This document shows positions 46,330-54,431 of a stretch of DNA of 64,000 nucleotides, in pieces. Positions within the stretch are counted from its first letter, which is position 1. Every line of letters begins with the position of its first letter. Where the stretch lies: positions 2,480,001 to 2,544,000 of the forward strand of contig NZ_CP101990.1 of NCBI RefSeq assembly GCF_024508295.1, written 5' to 3'. The DNA comes from Aeromicrobium duanguangcaii (GTDB lineage Bacteria > Actinomycetota > Actinomycetes > Propionibacteriales > Nocardioidaceae). A program made the translations under genes and the position numbers. Below the pieces are notes generated by a model that was not told the origin of the DNA, searched no databases, and saw nothing but the letters and a program-made list of their open reading frames with translations.

Positions 46330-46345
46330 CGGCGCGTGAAACGCC

Positions 46346-46376
46346 GATGGGGCCGGGCATGGCGCCCGGCCCCATC
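46346..46376. terminator. Bidirectional terminator after the maf remnant
   Basis: GATGGGGCCGGGC (46346-46358) pairs perfectly with 46364-46376 around a 5-nt loop. It lies between the rightward maf remnant and the leftward secreted hydrolase gene, 17 nt from its stop codon. Confidence 0.85.
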
Positions 46377-46392
46377 GCGTCTCAGCAGTCCG

Positions 46393-49300
46393 TCAGCCCT
46401 TCTTGCGGACCAGCGTGACGGTCTTGCTCCTGCTCACCCCCTTGCCGGTGGCCGTGAACGTGACCTTCACCTTGACCGTGCTCTTCTTGCCGGCCTTGAG
46501 GGTCTTCTTCGGCTTGACGGTGATCTTGACGGTGCCGGCCTTCTTGGCCTTGACCGTCGCGGTCTTGACCTTCGTGCCCGACACCTTGACCACGCCCGCG
46601 CGGTTGACCTTGGCGTAGACCACGGCGGTGCCGTTGGCCTTCCTGACCACCTTGGTGATCGACACCTTCGGCGCCGGCACGCTCGGGCTCGGCTTGGATG
46701 GGCCGGCCTCGCCGCTGCCGCCCTTGGCGACCTTCAGGCTGAACGCCTTCGTCGTCGTGGTCCGGCCGGACGAGTCGGTCACCGTCGCGGTGATCTTCAC
46801 CGTCTTGCCCGCCTGGTCGGCGCTGGGCACCCAGGAGAACGCGTACGGAGCGGAGGTGGCCGGCTCGGACTTCACGCCGTCGACGGTCAGCGTGACCGAG
46901 CGGACCGCGAAGTCGTCCCGAGCACGGACCAGCGGCGTCACCGTCTCGCCCGGCTTGACCGTCGAGCCGTCGATCGGATCGACGATCTCGGCCTTCGGAC
47001 CCTCGTCGGTGACCTTGCCGACCTTCGTCGGCACCGACGCAGGCTGCGTGGAGGCACGCGAGCTGACGGTCACCGAGCCGCTGCCGGAGATCGCCTCGAC
47101 GTTCTCGGCCGGATCGGCCGTGCCATCGGCGACCGGGTTGCTCCGGCCCAGGTAGCTCGAGCGCACGGTCACCGCCGCACCGGTGCGCGGACCCGAGCCG
47201 TCGGCGACGGCGTTGTACACGGAGAAGCCGTTGCCCTGGAACACGTTGGACGTGACCGTGAGCGCATTCGCAACCTCGGTCTTGGCGTCGGTCAGCAGCA
47301 GGCCGTAGGACTTCGACGGGACCTTGCCGTCGTAGTTGCCGGCGATGCGGCTGTCCTTCACCTCGCCTTCGGTGCCGTTGGCGTACTGGACACCGGTCTG
47401 GGCGAACACCTTGCTGGAGCTGCCCTGGACGACCGTGCCGTGCACGTAGCCGCGCTGGATCAGGTTGCGGCGCTGCGTGTTGGCCGCCGCGCCGTCCTTG
47501 CCGCTGCCACCGTCGAACAGGATGCCGCCGGACTGGTAGCCCTTGACGACGCTGTTCGCCACGGTCACGTCCGTCTCGACCGTGCCCGGTCCGTCGCCCT
47601 TGACGATGCCGGTCTGGACGATGCCCCAGCCGTGCGGGGCGTCGGCGAGCTCGTCGCCGTTCTTGGCGACCCGGAACGGACCCACGACGCTCTCGGAGAC
47701 GCGGCCCGCAGCACCGAAGAAGGCGATGCCGGCCTCGGCCCACGTGGACCCGGAGGTCACGGTGACGCCCGAGATGTCGACGAACATCTCCGTGCTGTCG
47801 GTCGAGCCGAGCGACTGACGCGACACGGTGATGACGTTGCCGCCGCCGTCACGCAGGTACGGCACCTGGCCGGCCAGCGAGTCGAGCGACTGGTCCGGGC
47901 GGATGGTCACCTTGTCGGCGCCCGCGCCCTTGATCTTCAGCGGCTTGGTGATGGTCAGGCCGTTCTTCGCGCCGCTGGCGACCGGGTTGGACGCCGCGGT
48001 GATCGGCGTCGAGGACTCCTCGTAGACGCCCTCACAGACCACGATGGTGTCCCACGGAGCGGCGTGGTCGATCGCCGACTGGATGGACGTGAAGTTGGCG
48101 TCCGGGCACTGCGCCCGGTCGTTGTCGACCACCCAGGTCGTGTTGTTGTACTCGTGCGCGACCTGGTCCTTCAGCGCGTACTTGCCGGGCGCGATGTCGA
48201 TGTCCTTGATGTAGTCGGCCGGATCGGCGCCCTTGGCGGCACCGTGGCCGGCGCCGTCGGCGACGTCGCCGTCGGAGAGGATCTTCGCCGTGCCGACCGC
48301 CTCCTGGAACCGCACGTCGGCGAGCTGGATCGACCCGGACTCCGGGGTGCCCTCGACGCCGAAGCGCAGCTCGACCTTCGCCAGCGACGAGATGTCGACA
48401 CCCTTGGCGGCGAACTCGCTGAGCGGGACCCGGATCTGGTCGAGGACCATGTGCATGCGGGTCGTGGTGTTGCCGGTGCTCATGTGCAGGGCGTTGCCCC
48501 ACCGCTCGTCACCGGCGTTCACCGTGGCCTCGCGGCCCTGCGTGTCGACCAGCGCGATCAGGAAGTCCTGCGTGGTCGCAGCGGGGTCGTAGGTCACCGG
48601 CAGCGGCTGACCGTTCTCGGTGCGCTGGGCACCGGGGTTGCGGTCGTCGAAGAAGTTCACGTCCGCGCTCATCGACAGCGCCTTCAGGCCGCTCACGTCA
48701 CGGTCCTTCGCCGGGATCTGGGCGGTCAGCCTGGCCGACTGGCCCCCCTCCCACGCCAGCGCCAGCTGGCGACCGTAGGAGTGGTTGATCGGCGAGTTCT
48801 CACGCATGCCGCTTTGGCCGCCCAGGGCGTCCTTCGCCGGCAGCGGGCACGCCTTCTCGGCCGTCGGCAGGCTGCCCTTGCCCAGCTGCGCCGGGGCAAA
48901 GTCGTCGGGCTCGGGGTTGCACCAGTCGAAGCCACCGGCCGTGGCCTCGGGCACGGGGGCGCCGCCGTTCTTCAGGTACGGGTTGACGAACCCCTCGCCG
49001 CTGAGCGAGCCGCCCAGGGCGTTCTCGGTGAGCGGGTTGACGATCTCGGGACGGATCACGTCGACGCGCTCGGAGGCCGGCGGGAAGTAGTTCGTCGAGA
49101 CGCGCTCCTCGCAGCCGATGCGGCGGCCGCTCTCGCTCGTCGGGCAAGCCGACTCGGGGATCTGCCGGTGGGAGTCGGTGTTCGACAGCTCGCCGGTCAT
49201 GTAGGGATCGAACGCGCCCTCACCGCCGACGTAGCGGCGGAAGAAGGCCGACATCGTGGCCAGGCCGATCTTCTCCTGGTCGCCCATGCGCTCGGGGTCG

Positions 49301-50457
49301 CCGGAGATCTTGGTGTTGACCAGCGGGTTGTACGTGTCGGAGTTGTCGAGCACGTACGACGGCGGGTCGTAGCTGGCCGCGCCGGAGAGCCGGTGGTTGT
49401 TCGGCTGCACGTTGTTGCCGTTGGTCGGTCGCGAGTTGCCACACGCGGGATCGACCTGGGTGCCGCCGTCCTGTCCGTCGGCGAACCACACGGTGTTGAA
49501 CCAGTTGTGGTTGGCGCCGAGGACGTACTGCTGCATCTTCGGGAACGGGTCGTCACCGTCGCGGTACTGGCTGCGCTCGAAGGTGCGCGCGCCCTGCAGG
49601 TTCGTGACGTCGCCCTCGCAGCCGGGCAGGATCGACAGGAACGGCACGCCGGTGGGCGCCTTGCGCTCGTAGTCGGTCGGCGCGAGCGCGATCACGCCGC
49701 GCAGCGGGTAGCGCGGGCCGTCGGTACGCGTCTGGTTGTAGTCGATGAAGTTGGTCACCGCGTCGCCACCGCGCGAGTGGCCCATCAGGCCGATGCGCGT
49801 GAGGTCGAGCGTGCCGGCGAGGGTGGTGCCGATCGTGGTGTGCGCGTCGACCGGCAGGCCGCCGGGCTCGTTGGCCGCGGTCAGGGCGTCGAGGGTGGCC
49901 GCGATGAGCTTGCGGCGCTGGTGCATGCCCTTGCCCATGTTGTTGTCCTGGCGCATCATCAGCTGGTCCTGCGACACCGAGAAGGTGGTGTAGCCCCAGG
50001 TGGCGAGGTTCTCACCGAGGTACGCGTAGCCCGCCTCGTTGCGCTTGAACTGCGTGCAGCTCGCGGTCGTCGAGTTCTGGCCGGCGTCACACGAGCCGTG
50101 GTTGCCGTGGACCAGGACGATCACCGGCGAGGGCTCGGTGCGGTTCGCCGGGCGGTACAGGGAGCCGCGGATCTCGAGCTTCTCGGCTGCCTGCGCGCTG
50201 CCCGCGGTGGGGGCCGAGCCGGACGAGTTCGGCTCCTGCAGGTCGACCAGGCCCAGCTTGGTCTCCTGGATGGTCTGCACGCCGTAGGAGCCGCGCTCCA
50301 TCGGGTCGGGCAGGTCGTCGTAGAGCGTGGAGGTGGACGAGGCCACGGCCGATGGGGCGGCCGTGGCAGTACCGACGGAGACCGTCGGCGCGACCAGGGC
50401 ACACGCCAGTGCCGCGGTCAGAAGCGCCGCGCGGCGCCTCGCGGGGAAGGGGGACAT
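46393..50457 (-). CDS. Giant secreted alpha/beta hydrolase with beta-helix and Ig-like domains
   Basis: 1354 residues from ATG 50457 (GGAGGC 4 nt upstream). A signal peptide (AALLTAALACALVAPTVSVGTATA) leads to a hydrolase domain: VIVLVHGNHGSCD (about 115), LMGHSRGGDAVTNF (nucleophile Ser about 228) and an ALAPTDYERK strand. Then a jelly-roll-like region, a parallel beta-helix (about 780-1090; QSAIDHAAPWDTIVVCEGVYEE, repeated V-x-NSVV/SNVF coils), an Ig-like domain (about 1130-1215) and a Lys-rich beta domain ending KGVSRSKTVTLVRKKG. No sortase motif or membrane anchor. Extracellular ester or polysaccharide degradation is plausible; substrate unknown. Monocistronic, convergent with the maf remnant. 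Confidence 0.88.
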   Translation of the reverse strand: MSPFPARRRAALLTAALACALVAPTVSVGTATAAPSAVASSTSTLYDDLPDPMERGSYGVQTIQETKLGLVDLQEPNSSGSAPTAGSAQAAEKLEIRGSLYRPANRTEPSPVIVLVHGNHGSCDAGQNSTTASCTQFKRNEAGYAYLGENLATWGYTTFSVSQDQLMMRQDNNMGKGMHQRRKLIAATLDALTAANEPGGLPVDAHTTIGTTLAGTLDLTRIGLMGHSRGGDAVTNFIDYNQTRTDGPRYPLRGVIALAPTDYERKAPTGVPFLSILPGCEGDVTNLQGARTFERSQYRDGDDPFPKMQQYVLGANHNWFNTVWFADGQDGGTQVDPACGNSRPTNGNNVQPNNHRLSGAASYDPPSYVLDNSDTYNPLVNTKISGDPERMGDQEKIGLATMSAFFRRYVGGEGAFDPYMTGELSNTDSHRQIPESACPTSESGRRIGCEERVSTNYFPPASERVDVIRPEIVNPLTENALGGSLSGEGFVNPYLKNGGAPVPEATAGGFDWCNPEPDDFAPAQLGKGSLPTAEKACPLPAKDALGGQSGMRENSPINHSYGRQLALAWEGGQSARLTAQIPAKDRDVSGLKALSMSADVNFFDDRNPGAQRTENGQPLPVTYDPAATTQDFLIALVDTQGREATVNAGDERWGNALHMSTGNTTTRMHMVLDQIRVPLSEFAAKGVDISSLAKVELRFGVEGTPESGSIQLADVRFQEAVGTAKILSDGDVADGAGHGAAKGADPADYIKDIDIAPGKYALKDQVAHEYNNTTWVVDNDRAQCPDANFTSIQSAIDHAAPWDTIVVCEGVYEESSTPITAASNPVASGAKNGLTITKPLKIKGAGADKVTIRPDQSLDSLAGQVPYLRDGGGNVITVSRQSLGSTDSTEMFVDISGVTVTSGSTWAEAGIAFFGAAGRVSESVVGPFRVAKNGDELADAPHGWGIVQTGIVKGDGPGTVETDVTVANSVVKGYQSGGILFDGGSGKDGAAANTQRRNLIQRGYVHGTVVQGSSSKVFAQTGVQYANGTEGEVKDSRIAGNYDGKVPSKSYGLLLTDAKTEVANALTVTSNVFQGNGFSVYNAVADGSGPRTGAAVTVRSSYLGRSNPVADGTADPAENVEAISGSGSVTVSSRASTQPASVPTKVGKVTDEGPKAEIVDPIDGSTVKPGETVTPLVRARDDFAVRSVTLTVDGVKSEPATSAPYAFSWVPSADQAGKTVKITATVTDSSGRTTTTKAFSLKVAKGGSGEAGPSKPSPSVPAPKVSITKVVRKANGTAVVYAKVNRAGVVKVSGTKVKTATVKAKKAGTVKITVKPKKTLKAGKKSTVKVKVTFTATGKGVSRSKTVTLVRKKG

Positions 50458-50629
50458 GAATGCCTCCAGCACAGGGGGAAGGGACGCGCTCACGTTAGGG
50501 ATCCTGTGTTACATCCACGTAATCCCACGTTTCCCAACAGTCACGAACTCGACGAATCCGCGCGTCATACGTCTCACGGATGCGCGGATCGGTTCACTCA
50601 TGAGCCTCGGCGTGGGAGAATGGAACACG

Positions 50630-50851
50630 ATGACCACCTCACAGCGCCCCCGACGCCACCTCGCAAGCAGCCCGTTCCCCAAGAAGCCCGATGTTGCCGC
50701 AGAGACCTACGAGACAGGAGCCCGGGTGTCGCACGATACCTACGGCCTCGGTCGCGTCCTGAGTGTCCAGGGCCAGAACTCGGTCCAGGTCGACTTCGGC
50801 AACGGCTCGATGCACATTCCGTTGCCGTGCCGCCAGATGACGGCGCTCTGA
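50630..50851 (+). CDS. Small SH3/Tudor-like protein
   Basis: 73 residues from ATG 50630; an in-frame ATG at 50600 would add ten. After a basic N-terminus the core ETGARVSHDTYGLGRVLSVQGQNSVQVDFGNGSMHIPL resembles the small Tudor/KOW-like barrel found at the C-terminus of UvrD/PcrA helicases and in CarD-like proteins, where it contacts RNA polymerase. That comparison rests on the VxHxxYGxGxV and VDFG pattern only. The gene lies between the secreted hydrolase and an acyl-CoA dehydrogenase and probably acts in the cytoplasm. Confidence 0.8.
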   Translation: MTTSQRPRRHLASSPFPKKPDVAAETYETGARVSHDTYGLGRVLSVQGQNSVQVDFGNGSMHIPLPCRQMTAL

Positions 50852-50866
50852 CCCCAGAGCGCTTCC

Positions 50867-52033
50867 CTACTCGACCGGCAGACCGAGCGAGCGGGCGATC
50901 AGCATCCGCTGGACCTCGCTCGTCCCCTCGCCGATCTCGAGGATCTTGGCGTCGCGGTAGAACCGCGCCACCGGGTACTCCTCCATGAATCCGTAGCCGC
51001 CGAACACCTGCGTCGCCGTTCGCGTCGCCGTCACGGCGGCTTCGGAGCTGTACAGCTTCGCCACCGACGCGGCCTGCTTGAAGCGGGCCCCGGTGATTCC
51101 CGCGTCCTTCATCGCCGCTGCCTGATAGGTCAGCGCCCGTGTCGCGTCCGCCATGACCTTGAGGTCGGCGATCTGGAACGCCACGCCCTGCTTGCGCCCG
51201 ATCGGCCCGCCGAACGTCTGCCTCTCCCCCGCGTACTGCACGCACGCCTCGAGGCAGGCCTCGATGAGACCGAGGGCCAGCGCCGAGATCGCCACGCGGC
51301 CGTCGTCCAGTGTGGCCAGGAACTGGGCGTAACCGCGCCCCCGCTCGCCCAGCAGGTGGTCCGCCGGGACGCGAGCGCCCGTGAACGACAGCGGGTGGGT
51401 GTCGCTGATGTGCCAGCCCAGCTTGTCGTAGCCGGGCTCGGCCACGAACCCCGGCGTGCCGGACGGCACGACGATCGCCGAGATCTCGGGACGTCCGTCC
51501 TCACGGGTGCCCGTGCGCGCGGTGACCGTGACGAGCGAGGTGATCTCACTGCCGGAGTTGGTGATGAACTGCTTCGCCCCGTCGACGACCCACTCGTCGC
51601 CGTCCAGGACCGCCTTCGTCGCCGTGGCGCCGGCGTCGGAGCCCGCGCCGGGCTCGGTCAGCCCGAAGCCGGCCAGCGCCCGCCCGGCCACGAGGTCGGG
51701 CAGCCAGCGCTCCTTCTGCTCGGCGGTGCCGAACGTCTGGATGGGGTTGATGCCCAGGCCGACGCCGGCCTCGAGGGTGATGCCCATCGACTGGTCGACG
51801 CGGCCCAGCTCCTCGATGGCGATGCACAGGCTGGTGAAGTCGGCGCCGGAGCCGCCGAACTCCTCGGGAGCCGTCAGACCGAACAGGCCGAGGTCGCCCA
51901 TCGCGCGGACGACGTCCACCGGGAAGTGGTGCGCCTTGTCCCAGTCAGCGACGTGGGGAGCGATCCGCTCGGCCGCAAAGGAGCGCACGACGTGGCGGAA
52001 GTCCTCGTGCTCGCGTGACAGTTCGAAGTCCAT
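50867..52033 (-). CDS. Acyl-CoA dehydrogenase
   Basis: 388 residues. FGLTEPGAGSDAGAT, WVVDGAKQFITNSG, DDGRVAISALALGLIEACLEA and FGGYGFMEEYPVARFYRDAKILEIGEGTSEVQR show a complete FAD acyl-CoA dehydrogenase with the catalytic Glu in GEGTSE, the short/medium-chain and FadE-type position. The start ATG 52033 faces the accA gene across a palindrome-bearing gap. Branched-chain or short-chain acyl-CoA oxidation yielding propionyl-CoA for the neighbouring carboxylase would be coherent, but this is inference. Confidence 0.93.
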   Translation of the reverse strand: MDFELSREHEDFRHVVRSFAAERIAPHVADWDKAHHFPVDVVRAMGDLGLFGLTAPEEFGGSGADFTSLCIAIEELGRVDQSMGITLEAGVGLGINPIQTFGTAEQKERWLPDLVAGRALAGFGLTEPGAGSDAGATATKAVLDGDEWVVDGAKQFITNSGSEITSLVTVTARTGTREDGRPEISAIVVPSGTPGFVAEPGYDKLGWHISDTHPLSFTGARVPADHLLGERGRGYAQFLATLDDGRVAISALALGLIEACLEACVQYAGERQTFGGPIGRKQGVAFQIADLKVMADATRALTYQAAAMKDAGITGARFKQAASVAKLYSSEAAVTATRTATQVFGGYGFMEEYPVARFYRDAKILEIGEGTSEVQRMLIARSLGLPVE

Positions 52034-52040
52034 GCCCGCA

Positions 52041-52068
52041 GGTTAACAGGCATTAACCACGTTGTGGT
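52041..52068. promoter_or_regulatory. Operator-like palindromes between fadE and accA
   Basis: GGTTAA-caggca-TTAACC (52041-52058) overlaps ACCAC-gtt-GTGGT (52056-52068). The block is 8 nt upstream of the fadE ATG and 71 nt upstream of accA. A TetR-type site controlling the dehydrogenase, and possibly accA, is likely from position. Confidence 0.55.
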
Positions 52069-52138
52069 CGAGCCCACGTCTGCACTCCGAAACCACACAC
52101 TTTAGACTCGCGACTGCCATCAGACTCGAGGAGTATTC

Positions 52139-53902
52139 GTGAGCAAGCCCCTGCAGAAGGTCCTGATCGCCAACCGTGGCGAGATCGCCGTGCGTGTGAT
52201 CCGTGCCGCGAAGGACGCCGGCATCGCCAGCGTGGCGGTCTATGCCGAGCCCGACCGCGACGCCCTGTTCGTCCGGCTGGCCGACGAGGCCTACTCGCTC
52301 GAGGGGTCCACCCCCGGCGACTCCTACCTCGACATCGGCAAGATCCTGGCCGTGGCCGAGCGCAGCGGCGCCGACAGCGTGCACCCGGGCTACGGCTTCC
52401 TGTCCGAGAACGCCGAATTCGCCCAGGCCGTCATCGACGCCGGGCTGACCTGGATCGGTCCCCCGCCCTCCGCCATCGACGCCCTCGGCGACAAGGCGAA
52501 GGCCAAGCAGATCGCCCTGGCCGCCGGCGCGCCCCTGGCCCCGGGCCTCAAGGACGCCGTCAAGGACGCCGACGAGATCGTCGCGTTCGCCCGGGAGAAC
52601 GGCCTGCCGGTCGCCATCAAGGCCGTGTTCGGCGGTGGCGGTCGCGGCCTCAAGGTCGCCCGCACGCTCGAGGAGATCCCCGAGCTCTACGACTCGGCCG
52701 TCCGTGAGGCCGTCGCGGCCTTCGGTCGTGGCGAGTGCCTCGTCGAGAAGTTCCTCGAGAAGCCGCGCCACGTCGAGACCCAGTGCCTGGCCGACCAGCA
52801 CGGCAACGTCGTCGTCGTCTCGACGCGTGACTGCTCGCTGCAGCGCCGCCACCAGAAGCTCGTCGAGGAGGCGCCCGCGCCGTTCCTGTCCGACGAGCAG
52901 ATCGAGAGCCTCTACACCTCCAGCAAGGCGATCCTGAAGGAAGCCGGCTACGTCGGCGCCGGCACCTGCGAGTTCCTCGTGGGCATGGACGGCACGATCA
53001 GCTTCCTCGAGGTCAACACCCGCCTGCAGGTCGAGCACCCCGTCTCCGAGGAGGTCGCCGGTGTCGACCTCGTCCGCGAGATGTTCCGCATCGCCGCCGG
53101 CGAGGAGCTGGGCTACGACGATCCGGCACTGCGCGGCCACTCGATCGAGTTCCGCATCAACGCCGAGGACGGCGGCCGCGGCTTCCTGCCCGCACCCGGC
53201 ACCCTCACCAAGTGGGACCCGCCGGCCGGTCCGGGCATCCGTGTCGACTCGGGCTACGTCGAGGGTGAGACCATCCCCGGCGCATTCGACTCGCTCGTCG
53301 CCAAGCTGATCGTCACCGGCGCCACCCGCGAGCAGGCCATCGAGCGCTCGCGCCGCGCGCTGGCCGAGTTCGAGGTCGACGGCATGCCCACGGTCATCCC
53401 GTTCCACCGCTCGGTGCTCGACGACCCGGCGTACAACGCCTCAAACGGCTCGTTCGACGTCTACACGACCTGGATCGAGACCGAGTACGACAACCAGCTC
53501 GAGCCGTACAGCGGCGAGCACGGCTCCGATGAGGCCGGCGAGCGCGAGCGCGTCACCGTCGAGGTCGGCGGCAAGCGCGTCGAGGTCGTCCTGCCCGGCG
53601 GCCTGGGCGCCAGCGCCGCCGCCGCGGGCGGTGGCAAGAAGGCCAAGCGCAAGGGCGGCAAGTCCGCCGGCGCCGCGGCCAGCGGCGACTCGCTGACGTC
53701 GCCGATGCAGGGCACCGTCGTCAAGCTCGCCGTCGAGGAGGGCCAGGAGGTCGCCGAGGGCGATCTGGTCGTCGTCATCGAGGCGATGAAGATGGAGCAG
53801 CCCATCAACGCCCACAAGGCCGGCTCGGTCGTGGGCCTGGTGGCCGTCATCGGCGAGACCATCGGCGCCGGCGCGGTGATCGCTGACATCAAGGACGCCT
53901 GA
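52139..53902 (+). CDS. accA: Acetyl/propionyl-CoA carboxylase alpha subunit (BC-BCCP)
   Basis: 587 residues combining biotin carboxylase and biotin carrier. [16 protein letters not shown] (5-20), [14 protein letters not shown], the ATP-grasp loop [29 protein letters not shown] and [14 protein letters not shown] carry ATP, bicarbonate and metal residues; after a Lys/Ala-rich hinge the BCCP ends with EAMKMEQP, whose Lys takes biotin. GTG 52139 is preceded by GAGGAG. In mycobacteria the same protein (AccA3) serves several AccD partners. The terminator at 53919-53950 closes the transcript. Confidence 0.96.
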   Translation: MSKPLQKVLIANRGEIAVRVIRAAKDAGIASVAVYAEPDRDALFVRLADEAYSLEGSTPGDSYLDIGKILAVAERSGADSVHPGYGFLSENAEFAQAVIDAGLTWIGPPPSAIDALGDKAKAKQIALAAGAPLAPGLKDAVKDADEIVAFARENGLPVAIKAVFGGGGRGLKVARTLEEIPELYDSAVREAVAAFGRGECLVEKFLEKPRHVETQCLADQHGNVVVVSTRDCSLQRRHQKLVEEAPAPFLSDEQIESLYTSSKAILKEAGYVGAGTCEFLVGMDGTISFLEVNTRLQVEHPVSEEVAGVDLVREMFRIAAGEELGYDDPALRGHSIEFRINAEDGGRGFLPAPGTLTKWDPPAGPGIRVDSGYVEGETIPGAFDSLVAKLIVTGATREQAIERSRRALAEFEVDGMPTVIPFHRSVLDDPAYNASNGSFDVYTTWIETEYDNQLEPYSGEHGSDEAGERERVTVEVGGKRVEVVLPGGLGASAAAAGGGKKAKRKGGKSAGAAASGDSLTSPMQGTVVKLAVEEGQEVAEGDLVVVIEAMKMEQPINAHKAGSVVGLVAVIGETIGAGAVIADIKDA

Positions 53903-53918
53903 GACACACCCGCAACGC

Positions 53919-53950
53919 ACGAAGCCCCGGCCTGATGGCCGGGGCTTCGT
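53919..53950. terminator. Terminator after accA
   Basis: ACGAAGCCCCGGCC (53919-53932) pairs perfectly with 53937-53950 around TGAT. It is placed between the convergent accA and holin-like genes and can serve both. Confidence 0.9.
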
Positions 53951-53971
53951 CGTGTGCGGGGAGCTGGTGGG

Positions 53972-54406
53972 TCAGGAGGCGCGACGCTCGCCCTCACGGG
54001 CGGCGCGGGTGTCGGGCGAGACGCCCGGCGTGGAGGCGGGGGCGTGGTGATCGACCTCGCCGAAGGCGACACCGGCCGCCCAGACGACGAGCGTGACGAC
54101 GACCCACGTGCCCCAGCCGTGGATGGCGAAGCCCGAGTCGGGCACGATCACGTCGGTCAGCGCCAGCGCGATCGCGGTGAGCGCCAGTCCACCGGTGATC
54201 GTCGAGACCCGCAGCCAGCGCGAGCTGGTCACCCGGAGGGCGACCGTGCGGAGCGCGACGCTGAGGACGGTGAACAGCACGACCGCGACGACCCACCAAC
54301 CGGGCGTCAGCGTGAAACCGTCGAGGATCCACGCGGCCAGGCCGAGCGCGAGCGCGTTGGCCAGAGCAGCGGTGACGATCGTGATCCAGAGGCGGGCACT
54401 CAGCAT
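53972..54406 (-). CDS. Holin-4-like small membrane protein
   Basis: 144 residues with four hydrophobic helices (LWITIVTAALANALALGLAAWIL, WWVVAVVLFTVLSVALRTVAL, LRVSTITGGLALTAIALALTDVIV, WGTWVVVTLVVWAAGVAFGEV) and a short charged tail. Spacing and length fit the phage_holin_4_2-like membrane family that is common on bacterial chromosomes and not tied to phage. No lysis gene is nearby apart from the wall hydrolase upstream (25-nt gap, same strand), so linked expression with that hydrolase is possible. Confidence 0.75.
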   Translation of the reverse strand: MLSARLWITIVTAALANALALGLAAWILDGFTLTPGWWVVAVVLFTVLSVALRTVALRVTSSRWLRVSTITGGLALTAIALALTDVIVPDSGFAIHGWGTWVVVTLVVWAAGVAFGEVDHHAPASTPGVSPDTRAAREGERRAS

Positions 54407-54431
54407 GGGACGATCATCCCACTGCCGGATC

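Noticed and set aside
46336-50988. 1550-codon plus-strand open frame opposite the secreted hydrolase
   Set aside because: Translation is repetitive Arg/Val/Leu/Asp without domains; the minus strand has a signal peptide, ribosome site and recognisable folds.
53972-54406. Prophage remnant suggested by the holin-like gene
   Set aside because: No phage structural, integrase or endolysin genes nearby; this holin-like family is common as an ordinary chromosomal membrane protein.
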